Position numbers and translations under genes: made by a program
The notes under the pieces: generated by a model
Seen by the model: the letters and a program-made list of their open reading frames with translations, nothing else
Told to the model about the DNA's origin: nothing
Database searches by the model: none
Assembly (NCBI RefSeq): GCF_029626145.1
Contig: NZ_JARUBJ010000002.1
Coordinates: 5,491,501-5,555,500 of the forward strand
Source of the DNA: Micromonospora sp. WMMD961
GTDB lineage: Bacteria; Actinomycetota; Actinomycetes; Mycobacteriales; Micromonosporaceae
DNA: 64,000 bases
Direction: 5' to 3'
In this document: piece by piece, positions 42,001 through 48,957 of the stretch
How positions within the stretch are numbered: position 1 is the stretch's first letter
Layout of the letters: every line of letters begins with the position of its first letter

Positions 42001-43691
42001 CCCTGCCGGACCCCGCATCCCCGATCTCGGCACCGCCCATCTCCACACCGCCCATCTCCGCATCCCCGATCTCGGCACCGCCCATCTCCACACCCCCAGT
42101 CTCGGCGCCACCGGTCTCGGCGCCACCGGTCTCCGCGCCGCCCGCGTCGACACCACCCGCCTCGGTGATGCCGACCTCCGCGCCACCCCTGCCGACCTCC
42201 GCGCCACCCGCGTCGGCCGTTCCCAGCCCCAGGAACGGCGGGGACGACGTGCCGCTGTCGGCACCACCTGCCGACGACGTGCCGGTGTCCGCACCACCCG
42301 CCGACAACGTGCCGGTGTCCGCACCACCCGCCGACGACGTGCCGGTCTCCGCACCACCCGCCGACGCCGCTCCGGCACCGACCCGCCCGTCGCTGGCCGA
42401 CCCGGGCGACCCGGAGCAGGTCCTCGCCGCCTACCGCTGGCGGTTGGACCCGGTCACGCTCCGCGAGGAGCTGACCGAACCGGACGACCTGCGGGCCATT
42501 CGGCGGCGGCTGACCGAGAAGTTGGGTTCGGCTGTCGACAATCGCGCCCGCGCCCGGCTGCTCAGCCTGCGCGCGGTCACCTCGCGGATCCTCGGTGACC
42601 TCGACGACGCGCTGGCCGACGGTCGACTCGCCCTCACCTACGCCGAGGCGACCGGCGAGTTGCGCCGGACCGCGCTGGCCCAGGCCAGACTGGCCCACGT
42701 CCTGCGCTGGCGTGGCGACTTCGCCGAGGCCGACCAACTCTTCGCCCAGGCCAACTCGGTCGAGCTACCCGACCGGCTGCGGGCCGCGCTACACGAGCAC
42801 GCCGGGCGGTCGTGCTACGACCAGGGACGGCTCATGGAGGCCTGCGAGCATTTCGAGGACGCGCTCGACCTGCGCGGTGCCGGCGACGCCGAACTGCTGG
42901 GGCGGATCCGGGTGGCTCTCGACGCGGTCACCGTCCGGGCCTCGGCGGACGGCTTCGGGCCGTACCCCCGAGGTCGTGACGAGGTGCTCGACCGCGACCG
43001 GCCCCCGCTGCCGGAGCGCGACGGGCCGCTCTGGGGTTACGCCGGCCCGGACGGCGACCTGGTCATCCCCGCCCGGTACGCCGAGGCGCAACCGTTCCAC
43101 GACGGGCTGGCCTGGGTCCGCCGGCCGGACACCGACCGGTGGTCCCTGATCAACCTGCTCGGTACGACGGTGATCCCGCCGTCCTTCCGAGCGGCGCATC
43201 CGTTCAGCGACGGGCTCGCCTGGGTGGTCGGTGACGGCGGCTGGACGGCGATCGACGCGACCGGCACGGTGCAGGTCGCGCCGAACTTCGCCGAGGTACG
43301 ACCGTTCCGCCGCGGGCTGGCGGCGGTCCGGCGTGAGGGGTGGGGGGCGGTCGACCGGACCGGGCGGATCGTCGTGCCCACCCGCCACCACGGGTTCGTC
43401 ACCGAGTTGGCCGACGGCCAGAAGGTCGACGGTTTCACCGACGAGGGGCTAGCGGTGGTCGACGTGGCCGGACGGCGCGGCGTGGTGGACCGCACCGGCA
43501 CGGTGCTGGTTCCGCCGGCGCACCCGATGCTGGTCATCCATCCGGTGGCGTTCCTGGTGGGCACGGACACCGGGCGGTGGGGTGCGCTGGACCGGCGCGG
43601 CGCGGCACTGATCGACCCGGTGCACCGCGACCGTGCCGAGGTGCTGGCGGAGATCGACCGGCTACTCACCGACGCCAATCCCGTGCTGTGA
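39003..43691 (+). CDS. Giant proline-rich TPR/WG-repeat protein
   Basis: A 1562-residue protein. Residues 1 to about 1130 are low-complexity, rich in Pro, Arg, Asp, Ala and Ser. They include eleven tandem hexapeptides of the type HRTADP/YRTTEP (about 402-467, DNA 40206-40403) and a long run of PVSAPPA/PISTPP units (about 935-1120). Residues about 1135-1320 form a helical TPR-like region (DDALADGRLALTYAEATGEL, YDQGRLMEACEHFEDALDL). Residues about 1341-1540 hold six WG (KWG) repeats such as LWGYAGPDGDLVIPARYAEA. There is no signal peptide or membrane helix. WG repeats are beta structures of uncertain function, so an adaptor or scaffold is likely. ATG 39003 is chosen. GTG 38982 is an alternative. 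Confidence 0.85.
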   Translation: MNGRYDDRWPDPNEPSWVVEPTTEWHPQFPGQRYPGDIGVLHQPPSRGRATGRAEVPPLAPTRPDGTYLGRSWADEPPEEPTPHSRSWVDESPGDTPTYGRPRGDVAGSAYGRSDSTDSRTYDHEPYRRPLPEPPRRDERRSPETDRRTAWSDRRPGDERGPAREAAWHRDQPTSERYDARRPRQEPTERDRGYSGTPPVSPAPRSDVGWMPEPDDSPRRRAPQDRPAAGYERHPGDGYGERPTRDRNGRTADDRPAAADQWASVDGRTRYRADGYPTREADDVRRPERRYRADEGFEAAPAPNGGRRRRPEPDMPEPPRRDDDRRRPDADPHRQQPREAVARAEAYPERRSREEARPDAYRADGHRENGYREPRPGQRPDGGLPWPPAGPLHPDRTREQSHRTADPHRTADPHHTADPHRVTDPHRAADPVRAADPYRTTDPHRTTEPYRPTEPYRITEPYRTTEPGRPSRPEQPPARPDERPATAPSRYDERPERPAATAPPAPASPGRAAPVPPVTPERRVPPTPVPPAAPVSPAVPVTSAVPVSPAAPGPDRPVSAAPVSPATDVPVSGPPAARLRLEYLPAPADPPHVGERPDGPPAPERRTPTEPAPAAHAHPTPPPRYPGPDVGDRPVEQRRGEEPGSERRRVGGPVGGSAPTDRRPAPPDLTHSPERPQSPARPYPPERPAPTADSRHPVGPPPAWQVQDKTADRPASSPATPSPATQDPPAEDVDLALPPAPGTPRRYVPPPPMEGPAAPVGEPEEVPGTRGPDAWFSPAQQTEPEQTEPASARPSSEDGSTADDLGPARAPGTTDRDPSTVTSHVHGRAADEPVSASTSTDDREQVSAPPVEPVTAHPTEDTSPVEQEPAGETAPHDYLWDSAPGSNTTGPTDVSPADDWSSAAAPSTRPETPDDDAHEPVSDPSTPPQAATAPFVSAAPVSAPPAPAPPQPAAAAPVSAPPAQPVSAAPASAPPTPNAPMPAVPVSAPPASLMPTSAPPLPDPASPISAPPISTPPISASPISAPPISTPPVSAPPVSAPPVSAPPASTPPASVMPTSAPPLPTSAPPASAVPSPRNGGDDVPLSAPPADDVPVSAPPADNVPVSAPPADDVPVSAPPADAAPAPTRPSLADPGDPEQVLAAYRWRLDPVTLREELTEPDDLRAIRRRLTEKLGSAVDNRARARLLSLRAVTSRILGDLDDALADGRLALTYAEATGELRRTALAQARLAHVLRWRGDFAEADQLFAQANSVELPDRLRAALHEHAGRSCYDQGRLMEACEHFEDALDLRGAGDAELLGRIRVALDAVTVRASADGFGPYPRGRDEVLDRDRPPLPERDGPLWGYAGPDGDLVIPARYAEAQPFHDGLAWVRRPDTDRWSLINLLGTTVIPPSFRAAHPFSDGLAWVVGDGGWTAIDATGTVQVAPNFAEVRPFRRGLAAVRREGWGAVDRTGRIVVPTRHHGFVTELADGQKVDGFTDEGLAVVDVAGRRGVVDRTGTVLVPPAHPMLVIHPVAFLVGTDTGRWGALDRRGAALIDPVHRDRAEVLAEIDRLLTDANPVL
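40206..40403 (+). repeat. Tandem 18-bp repeats encoding hexapeptides (11 units)
   Basis: Units read H/Y-R-T-A/T-D/E-P with variation. The pattern changes from DP to EP units along the array. It lies inside the WG-repeat gene and keeps frame. Confidence 0.8.
41806..42365 (+). repeat. Imperfect VSAPPA/ISTPP coding repeats
   Basis: A long Pro/Ser/Ala repeat region in the WG-repeat protein, ending with four ADDVPVSAPP-type units. The DNA is strongly repetitive and prone to length change. Confidence 0.75.
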
Positions 43692-43723
43692 GTGGCCGGT
43701 CGACGGTAGTGATCTACCGGAGT

Positions 43724-43729
43724 TAGGGT
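43724..43729 (+). promoter_or_regulatory. -10 box TAGGGT, leaderless promoter of the aldo/keto reductase
   Basis: TAGGGT plus 6 nt reaches ATG 43736. Confidence 0.6.
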
Positions 43730-43735
43730 CGTTAC

Positions 43736-44734
43736 ATGGAATTCCGACACCTGGGCCGTTCCGGCCTGCTGGTCAGCGAGATCTCGTACGGCAACTGGAT
43801 CACCCACGGTTCCCAGGTCGAGGAGGACGCGGCCTTCGCCTGCGTCCGCGCCGCCCTCGACGCGGGAATCACCACATTCGACACCGCCGACGTGTACGCG
43901 GGCACCCGGGCCGAGGACGTGCTCGGCCGGGCGTTGCAGAACGAGCGCCGCGAAGGGTTGGAGATCTTCACCAAGGTCTACTGGCCGACCGGGCCGGGCC
44001 GCAACGACCGCGGCCTCTCCCGCAAGCACATCATGGAGTCGATCAACGGCTCGCTGCGCCGGCTGCGCACCGACTACGTGGACCTCTACCAGGCCCACCG
44101 CTACGACCACAGCACCCCGCTGGAAGAGACGATGGAGGCGTTCGCCGACGTCGTGCACTCCGGCAAGGCGCACTACATCGGCGTCTCCGAGTGGAACGCC
44201 GAGCAGCTGCGTGCCGCCCACCCGCTCGCCCGGGAGCTGCACATCCCGCTGGTCTCCAACCAACCTCAGTACTCGATGCTGTGGCGGGTCATCGAGGCCG
44301 AGGTCGTGCCGGCCAGCGAGGAGCTGGGCATCGGCCAGATCGTGTGGTCGCCGATGGCGCAGGGCGTGCTCTCCGGCAAGTACCTGCCGGGCCAGCCGCC
44401 GCCGGCCGGTTCCCGCGCCACCGACGAGAAGTCCGGCGCGGGCTTCATCTCCCGGTTCATGAACGACGACGTGCTCACCCGGGTGCAGCGGCTCAAGCCC
44501 CTCGCGGAGCAGGCCGGGCTCAGCATGGCCCAGCTCGCGGTGGCGTGGGTCCTGCAGAACCCGAACGTCTCGTCGGCGATCATCGGCGCGTCCCGCCCCG
44601 AGCAGGTGCACGACAACGTGAAGGCGGCCGGGGTGAAGCTCGACGCCGAGCTGCTCAAGGCGATCGACGAGGTCGTCGAGCCGGTCACCGAGCGGGACCC
44701 GGCGAAGACCGAGTCCCCCGCGCAGCGTCCCTGA
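43736..44734 (+). CDS. Aldo/keto reductase (potassium-channel beta subunit-like)
   Basis: A 332-residue NADPH-dependent TIM-barrel oxidoreductase. It starts MEFRHLGRSGLLVSEISYGN and shows the AKR signatures GITTFDTADVYAGTRAEDVLG (catalytic Asp and Tyr), KVYWP (Lys), DLYQAHRYD (His) and IIGASRPEQVHDNVKA (cofactor). The sequence style fits the AKR6/11 group that includes K+ channel beta subunits and YghZ. The physiological carbonyl substrate is unknown. A perfect 11-bp hairpin follows. Confidence 0.92.
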   Translation: MEFRHLGRSGLLVSEISYGNWITHGSQVEEDAAFACVRAALDAGITTFDTADVYAGTRAEDVLGRALQNERREGLEIFTKVYWPTGPGRNDRGLSRKHIMESINGSLRRLRTDYVDLYQAHRYDHSTPLEETMEAFADVVHSGKAHYIGVSEWNAEQLRAAHPLARELHIPLVSNQPQYSMLWRVIEAEVVPASEELGIGQIVWSPMAQGVLSGKYLPGQPPPAGSRATDEKSGAGFISRFMNDDVLTRVQRLKPLAEQAGLSMAQLAVAWVLQNPNVSSAIIGASRPEQVHDNVKAAGVKLDAELLKAIDEVVEPVTERDPAKTESPAQRP

Positions 44735-44741
44735 CGCGAGT

Positions 44742-44782
44742 CCGGTCCGGTCGGCGCGTACCTGTCGCGCTGACCGGACCGG
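44742..44782. terminator. Hairpin between convergent genes
   Basis: CCGGTCCGGTC (44742-44752) and its complement (44772-44782) lie between the aldo/keto reductase and the site-2 protease genes. Confidence 0.65.
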
Positions 44783-44792
44783 CCTGGTCGGC

Positions 44793-45590
44793 TCAGCTCT
44801 GCCAGAAGCGGACCAGGTCGAGGCCGGTGGCGTACAGCCACGAGGGCAGACCGAGCAGGTCACCGACCGCGAAGACCGCGTCGAAGAACCAGCCGCCGAT
44901 GCGCGGGTTCCACAGCAGCGCGAAGAGCAGGATGAAGCCGTACGGGGCGAACAGGTCGTACATCTTGCGCCACTGCGGGTTGAGCCACGGCTGGATCATG
45001 TTGCCGCCGTCCAGGCCGGGCACCGGCAGCAGGTTGAGCACGCTGGCGGTGAGCTGGAGGAAGGCGAGCAACGCCACCCCGGCCCAGAACTCCACCGGGC
45101 CACCCGACTGGGTGCCGAGTCGTACCGCCGCCACCAGCACCAGCATGAACAGCACGTTGGTCGCCGGGCCGGCGAGGCTGACCAGGGTGTGCCGCAGCCG
45201 ACCCGGGATGGAGTGCCGGTCCACCCAGACCGCGCCGCCGGGCAGGCCGATGCCGCCGAGCAGCAGCACCACCACCGGCAGCACGATCGACAGCAGCGGG
45301 TGGGTGTACTTCAACGGGTTGAGCGTCAGGTAGCCCCGGTGGGCGATGTCCCGGTCGCCGGCCCGGTAGGCCACCACCGCGTGGGCGTACTCGTGCAGGC
45401 ACAGCGAGACCAGCCAGCCGGACACCACGAAGAGGAACACGTTGAACCGGGCGTTGCCGTAACCGTTCCAGGCCAGCACCCCGCCGACCGCGAAGAGGGC
45501 GACCAGGCCGAGGAAGATCGGGCTGGGCCGGAACGCCGCCCTGGGTACGCCGAGGACCAGCCCGTCGGCGCCCGGCCGGTCGTAGGCCAT
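44793..45590 (-). CDS. Site-2 protease family membrane metalloprotease (M50)
   Basis: A 265-residue membrane protein with about six helices. The zinc motif is SLCLHEYAHAVVAYRAGD (HExxH) and the third ligand region is LNLLPVPGLDGGNMI (NxxPxxxLDG). It is a minimal site-2 protease without PDZ domain, resembling the FtsH-independent SpoIVFB/MMP group. It may cut membrane-bound regulators such as anti-sigma factors, but no partner is visible. Its ATG overlaps the stop of the upstream 66-residue gene by one base (TGATG), so the two are coupled. Confidence 0.92.
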   Translation of the reverse strand: MAYDRPGADGLVLGVPRAAFRPSPIFLGLVALFAVGGVLAWNGYGNARFNVFLFVVSGWLVSLCLHEYAHAVVAYRAGDRDIAHRGYLTLNPLKYTHPLLSIVLPVVVLLLGGIGLPGGAVWVDRHSIPGRLRHTLVSLAGPATNVLFMLVLVAAVRLGTQSGGPVEFWAGVALLAFLQLTASVLNLLPVPGLDGGNMIQPWLNPQWRKMYDLFAPYGFILLFALLWNPRIGGWFFDAVFAVGDLLGLPSWLYATGLDLVRFWQS

Positions 45591-45790
45591 CACTCGGCCG
45601 TGGGCAGCAGGCTCATCCGGTACTCCACCCGGTCGTCCTCGACGAGCGCGACCGAGGTGACGCCGGACGTCGCGAGCTCCCGCCAGGTCTGACCGATCCA
45701 GGATTCGGCGTCGGCCTGGCTGCCGAACGACTCCGCCGGTCCCTCGACCGTCTGACCGTCCGTGCCCTCGTACCGCCAGCTCCACGCCAT
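45590..45790 (-). CDS. Small conserved hypothetical protein
   Basis: A 66-residue protein (MAWSWRYEGTDGQTVEGPAE at the start) with two Trp in the first half and an acidic end. It contains no cysteine or membrane segment. The family pattern (FGSQADAESWIGQTWRELAT, VTSVALVEDD) suggests a small alpha/beta domain. It is coupled to the site-2 protease by a TGATG overlap and could be its cofactor or just a neighbour. Function unknown. Confidence 0.75.
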   Translation of the reverse strand: MAWSWRYEGTDGQTVEGPAESFGSQADAESWIGQTWRELATSGVTSVALVEDDRVEYRMSLLPTAE

Positions 45791-46176
45791 GCCGCGTCTC
45801 CCCTCGCCGCTGAAGTCCCCGTGGGACGAACCCTCGCCAGCGTAGTCGGCCCGGCGCGCAACGGCCGCTCGCTGCCCCCGCCAGGACCCGCAGGTGGATC
45901 AATTCGATCGAGCGCGTACGGTCGCCTCGGTGGCGCTGAGCGCCATGGTCGTGGCGACCCTGCGACCGGCGGCGGTGGGACGGAGCGTCCGCCGCGCCGA
46001 GCGGCTCCGGTGGACAGGACGACGCGCCGAGCGCCACCCCGGGGCCGCGCACCACGACGCCGGGCGGCACGCCGACCGGTACGGCCAGCTCAACAGTGGC
46101 TTCGAACACTGCGGCTGATCATCGCCGAGCCCGGGCCGGCAGGCACGGCAACGGTGGGCGGCCTTAAGGTACGGGC
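45791..46176. other. 386-nt divergent intergenic region, promoters only
   Basis: Holds the start regions of the 66-residue gene (minus) and cobU-cobT (plus). A plus-strand ORF at 45894-46118 has no ribosome site or family and is not called. No cobalamin riboswitch features are seen, and the cob gene seems leaderless. Confidence 0.5.
46165..46170 (+). promoter_or_regulatory. -10 box TAAGGT, leaderless promoter of the cob operon
   Basis: TAAGGT plus 6 nt reaches ATG 46177. This leaves no space for a B12 riboswitch on this transcript. Confidence 0.6.
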
Positions 46177-48129
46177 ATGTCCGTAGACGGGTGGAACACG
46201 GTCCTGGTGCTCGGCGGTATCCGGTCCGGCAAGTCCGAGTTCGCCGAGTCCCTGGTCACCGACGCGCCGGTGGTCCGCTATGTCGCCACCGCGCCCGAGG
46301 GCGACCCGGAGGACACCGAGTGGGCGACCCGGCTGGCGGCGCACCGCGCCCGGCGGCCCGGCAGTTGGACCACCGAGGAGACCACCGAGGACCCCCGCCG
46401 GTTGGCCGACGTGCTCGCGTCCGCCGAGCCGAACGAGACGCTTCTGGTCGACGACCTGGGCGGCTGGGTGACGGTGCTGCTCGACCCGGACCACCAGCCC
46501 GCCGACGACGTGGCGACGATCGCGGAGCTGGCCGAGGCGCTGCGCGGCTGTGCCGCGCGGGTGGTGCTGGTGAGCCCCGAGGTGGGGCTGTCGCTGGTGC
46601 CGACCACCCCGCTGGGCCGGGCGTTCACCGACGCGTTGGGCGCGGCCAACCGCGCGGTCGCCGACGCCTGCGACGCGGTGGTGCTGGTCGTCGCCGGTCA
46701 GCCGGTCTGGCTGAAGCCCGTCGCCGCCCCGGCGGCCCTCTCCACCGAGACGGCACCGGCGACGGTCCCCGGTGAGACCACCGCGGCGACCTCCGCCGGC
46801 AGCGCCGCACCCGTCGTCGCGACCCTGGCCGACGCCGAGGACATCCCCGAGGTGCAACTGCCCGACGTGTTGACGCACACGCCGCCGGCCGCGCCGAACC
46901 AGGAGCCCGGCAACCCCTGGGCCGCGCCCACCATGGCACTGCCGATGGTGGCCACCGGGCTGGTCATCCAGCCGGGCATGGAACTGCCGATGCCCGACGA
47001 GTACGCGGGCCCGCAGGCGGTGGACCGGCTGGCCACGCTGGACGTACCGGGCGCCGGGCTGGGCGTGCTGGACCGGGTGGTCGGGTTCGCCGCCGCCACC
47101 CAGGGCACCCCGACCCCACAGGCGTGGGGCTCGGTGCGGGTGTTGCTGCTGCACGGCGACCACGCCGGCGGGGCGTCGGCCGGTGCCGTCGCCGGTGAGT
47201 CGGCGCGCCGGGCCGCGCAGGCCCGCGCCGGCAAGGGCGCGTTGGCCCGGTTGGCCGCCGAGAACGGCGCCAGCCTGCAGGTGGTGGACGTGCCAGCCTC
47301 CGCCCCGATCGAGGACGAGCCGGCGCTGACGCTCGACCAGGTCGAATCGGCGCTGCGCTACGGCTGGCGGCTGGCCGAACAGGCGGCCGACGCGGGCGTA
47401 CGACTGCTGGTCCTGGGGGCGTGCGGAGCCGGCACCGAGGCGGCCGCCGCGGCGGTGCTCGCGGCGACCGCTGGGGCCGAGCCGCCCACCGTGCTGGGGC
47501 GGGTGATCACGGGCTCCGGCGAGATCGACGACGCCGCGTGGATGGTCCGCTGCGCGACGGTACGCGACGCCCTGCACCGCACCCGCCGCTCGTCGCGCGG
47601 CGCCAAGGACATCCTGGCCGAGCTGGGCGGCGGCGACGTGGCGGTGGCCACCGGCGTGCTGCTCGGCGCCACCGCCCGCCGGGTGCCGGTGCTGCTCGAC
47701 GGACCGGTCGGCGTGGCCGCCGGCATGGTCAGCCGCGACCTGGCCGGGCAGGCGCGGCACTGGTGCCTGCTCGCCGACCACGGAGGGCACCCGGCGGTGC
47801 GGCTCGCCGCCGACGTATTGGGTCTCACCCCACTGCTCGACCTGCGACTGGATCTCGGCGAGGGCGCGAACGCGCTGGTCGCGCTCCCGCTGCTGCGGTC
47901 GGTGCTGGCGCTGTCCGCCGCACTGCCGGTCCACCCGTCGCTCGGCGGCGACGACGACGCGGCCCCGGCCGTCGACGAGCCGGAGTCCACCGACCCGAGC
48001 TACCCCGACGCGAGCTACACCGCCCCGGACGGCACCGAGCCCGACTTCGCCGAGCCGGAACCGGCCGGCCCGGGTCCGGCCAGCATCGGGGCGGACGACC
48101 AGCCGGCGTCGGGCTGGCGTGCCGGCTGA
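46177..48129 (+). CDS. Fused CobU (adenosylcobinamide kinase/guanylyltransferase) and CobT
   Basis: A 650-residue fusion for assembly of the lower cobalamin loop. Residues 1 to about 185 are CobU: P-loop VLVLGGIRSGKSEFAESLV, then YVATAPEGDPE, LLVDDLGGWVTVLL and VLVSPEVGLSLVPTTPLGRAF. A Pro/Ala-rich linker follows. Residues about 285-590 are CobT-like (nicotinate-nucleotide:dimethylbenzimidazole phosphoribosyltransferase): LDVPGAGLGVLDRVVGFAAA, VLLLHGDHAGG, DGPVGVAAGMVSR and the catalytic Glu in LDLGEGANALVALPLL. The CobT loop GExGIGNTT reads GACGAGTEA, so its activity needs checking. The tail is acidic. It overlaps cobS by 11 nt. Confidence 0.88.
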   Translation: MSVDGWNTVLVLGGIRSGKSEFAESLVTDAPVVRYVATAPEGDPEDTEWATRLAAHRARRPGSWTTEETTEDPRRLADVLASAEPNETLLVDDLGGWVTVLLDPDHQPADDVATIAELAEALRGCAARVVLVSPEVGLSLVPTTPLGRAFTDALGAANRAVADACDAVVLVVAGQPVWLKPVAAPAALSTETAPATVPGETTAATSAGSAAPVVATLADAEDIPEVQLPDVLTHTPPAAPNQEPGNPWAAPTMALPMVATGLVIQPGMELPMPDEYAGPQAVDRLATLDVPGAGLGVLDRVVGFAAATQGTPTPQAWGSVRVLLLHGDHAGGASAGAVAGESARRAAQARAGKGALARLAAENGASLQVVDVPASAPIEDEPALTLDQVESALRYGWRLAEQAADAGVRLLVLGACGAGTEAAAAAVLAATAGAEPPTVLGRVITGSGEIDDAAWMVRCATVRDALHRTRRSSRGAKDILAELGGGDVAVATGVLLGATARRVPVLLDGPVGVAAGMVSRDLAGQARHWCLLADHGGHPAVRLAADVLGLTPLLDLRLDLGEGANALVALPLLRSVLALSAALPVHPSLGGDDDAAPAVDEPESTDPSYPDASYTAPDGTEPDFAEPEPAGPGPASIGADDQPASGWRAG

Positions 48130-48892
48130 GTCGCGGTTCCTCGCCGGGACCCGGCTGGCGATCACGACGTTCACCACGCTGCCGGTGCGGGCCGGACGGA
48201 TCGACCGCCCGGTCGCCGGCACCGCGATGGCACTCGCACCGGCGGTCGGCGCGTTGCTCGGCGCGTTGCTGGCCGGAGTGCTACTGCTGAGCGGCGCGTT
48301 CGCTCCACCACTGGTGGCCGCCGGTGTGACGGTAGGCGCTGCCGCGCTGCTCACCCGAGGGCTGCACCTGGACGGGCTCGCCGACACCGTGGACGCGCTC
48401 GGCTCGTACCGGCGGGGCGCCGCCGCGCTGGACATCATGAAGAAGCCGGACGTCGGCCCTTTCGGGGTGGTCGCCCTGGTGGTCGTACTCCTGGTGCAGG
48501 CGGCGGCGCTCGCCGACCTGGCCGGACGGTCCTGGCCGGCGTGTGTCGCGGCGGTGGTCACGGCGACCGCCGCCGGGCGGTTCGGCGTCACGGTCGCCTG
48601 CCGGCGGAGCGTGCCGGCGGCCCGACCGGACGGGCTCGGCGCGCTCGTCGCCGGCACCGTCGGCCCGCTGGCACTGGTCGTCGGCGCGGTCGCCGTGGCG
48701 CTGCTGGCGGTGCCCGCGGTGCCGGGCCGCCCGTGGCAGGGGCCGCTGGCCGTCGCCGCCGCGCTCGCCGTCGCGCTACCGCTGCTCACACACGTGGTAC
48801 GCCGACTCGGCGGGATAACCGGGGACGTCCTCGGCGCGACCGTCGAGGTGGTCACCACGCTGGTCTACCTGGGTCTGGTGCTGTCCGGCTGA
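48119..48892 (+). CDS. cobS: Adenosylcobinamide-GDP ribazoletransferase
   Basis: A 257-residue integral membrane enzyme that joins adenosylcobinamide-GDP and alpha-ribazole to make adenosylcobalamin. The family signature LLTRGLHLDGLADTVDALGS and the second motif IMKKPDVGPFGVVAL are clear, with several membrane helices after them. It overlaps the CobU-CobT gene by 11 nt, so the three activities come from one operon. The length is normal. Confidence 0.94.
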   Translation: MPAESRFLAGTRLAITTFTTLPVRAGRIDRPVAGTAMALAPAVGALLGALLAGVLLLSGAFAPPLVAAGVTVGAAALLTRGLHLDGLADTVDALGSYRRGAAALDIMKKPDVGPFGVVALVVVLLVQAAALADLAGRSWPACVAAVVTATAAGRFGVTVACRRSVPAARPDGLGALVAGTVGPLALVVGAVAVALLAVPAVPGRPWQGPLAVAAALAVALPLLTHVVRRLGGITGDVLGATVEVVTTLVYLGLVLSG

Positions 48893-48912
48893 AGCGGGCG
48901 GGACCGGCCGGG

Positions 48913-48918
48913 TAGCGT
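48913..48918 (+). promoter_or_regulatory. -10 box TAGCGT of the DUF2314 gene
   Basis: TAGCGT lies 40 nt before ATG 48958 and predicts a leader of about 33 nt with ribosome site GGGGGAA. Confidence 0.45.
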
Positions 48919-48957
48919 TCGGCTCGACAGCACCGGCACGGCCACCGGGGGAACCCC

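Noticed and set aside
41806..42365. Repeat array resembling a CRISPR at first sight
   Set aside because: Units are short, in frame, imperfect and encode Pro/Ser/Ala repeats in a long gene. There are no equal spacers and no cas genes.
45894..46118. Plus-strand ORF of 74 codons in the region before cobU-cobT
   Set aside because: No ribosome site, no family, and composition unlike neighbouring genes.
45791..46176. Possible cobalamin riboswitch upstream of the cob genes
   Set aside because: No B12-box-like sequence was seen, and the gene appears to be leaderless from TAAGGT at 46165.
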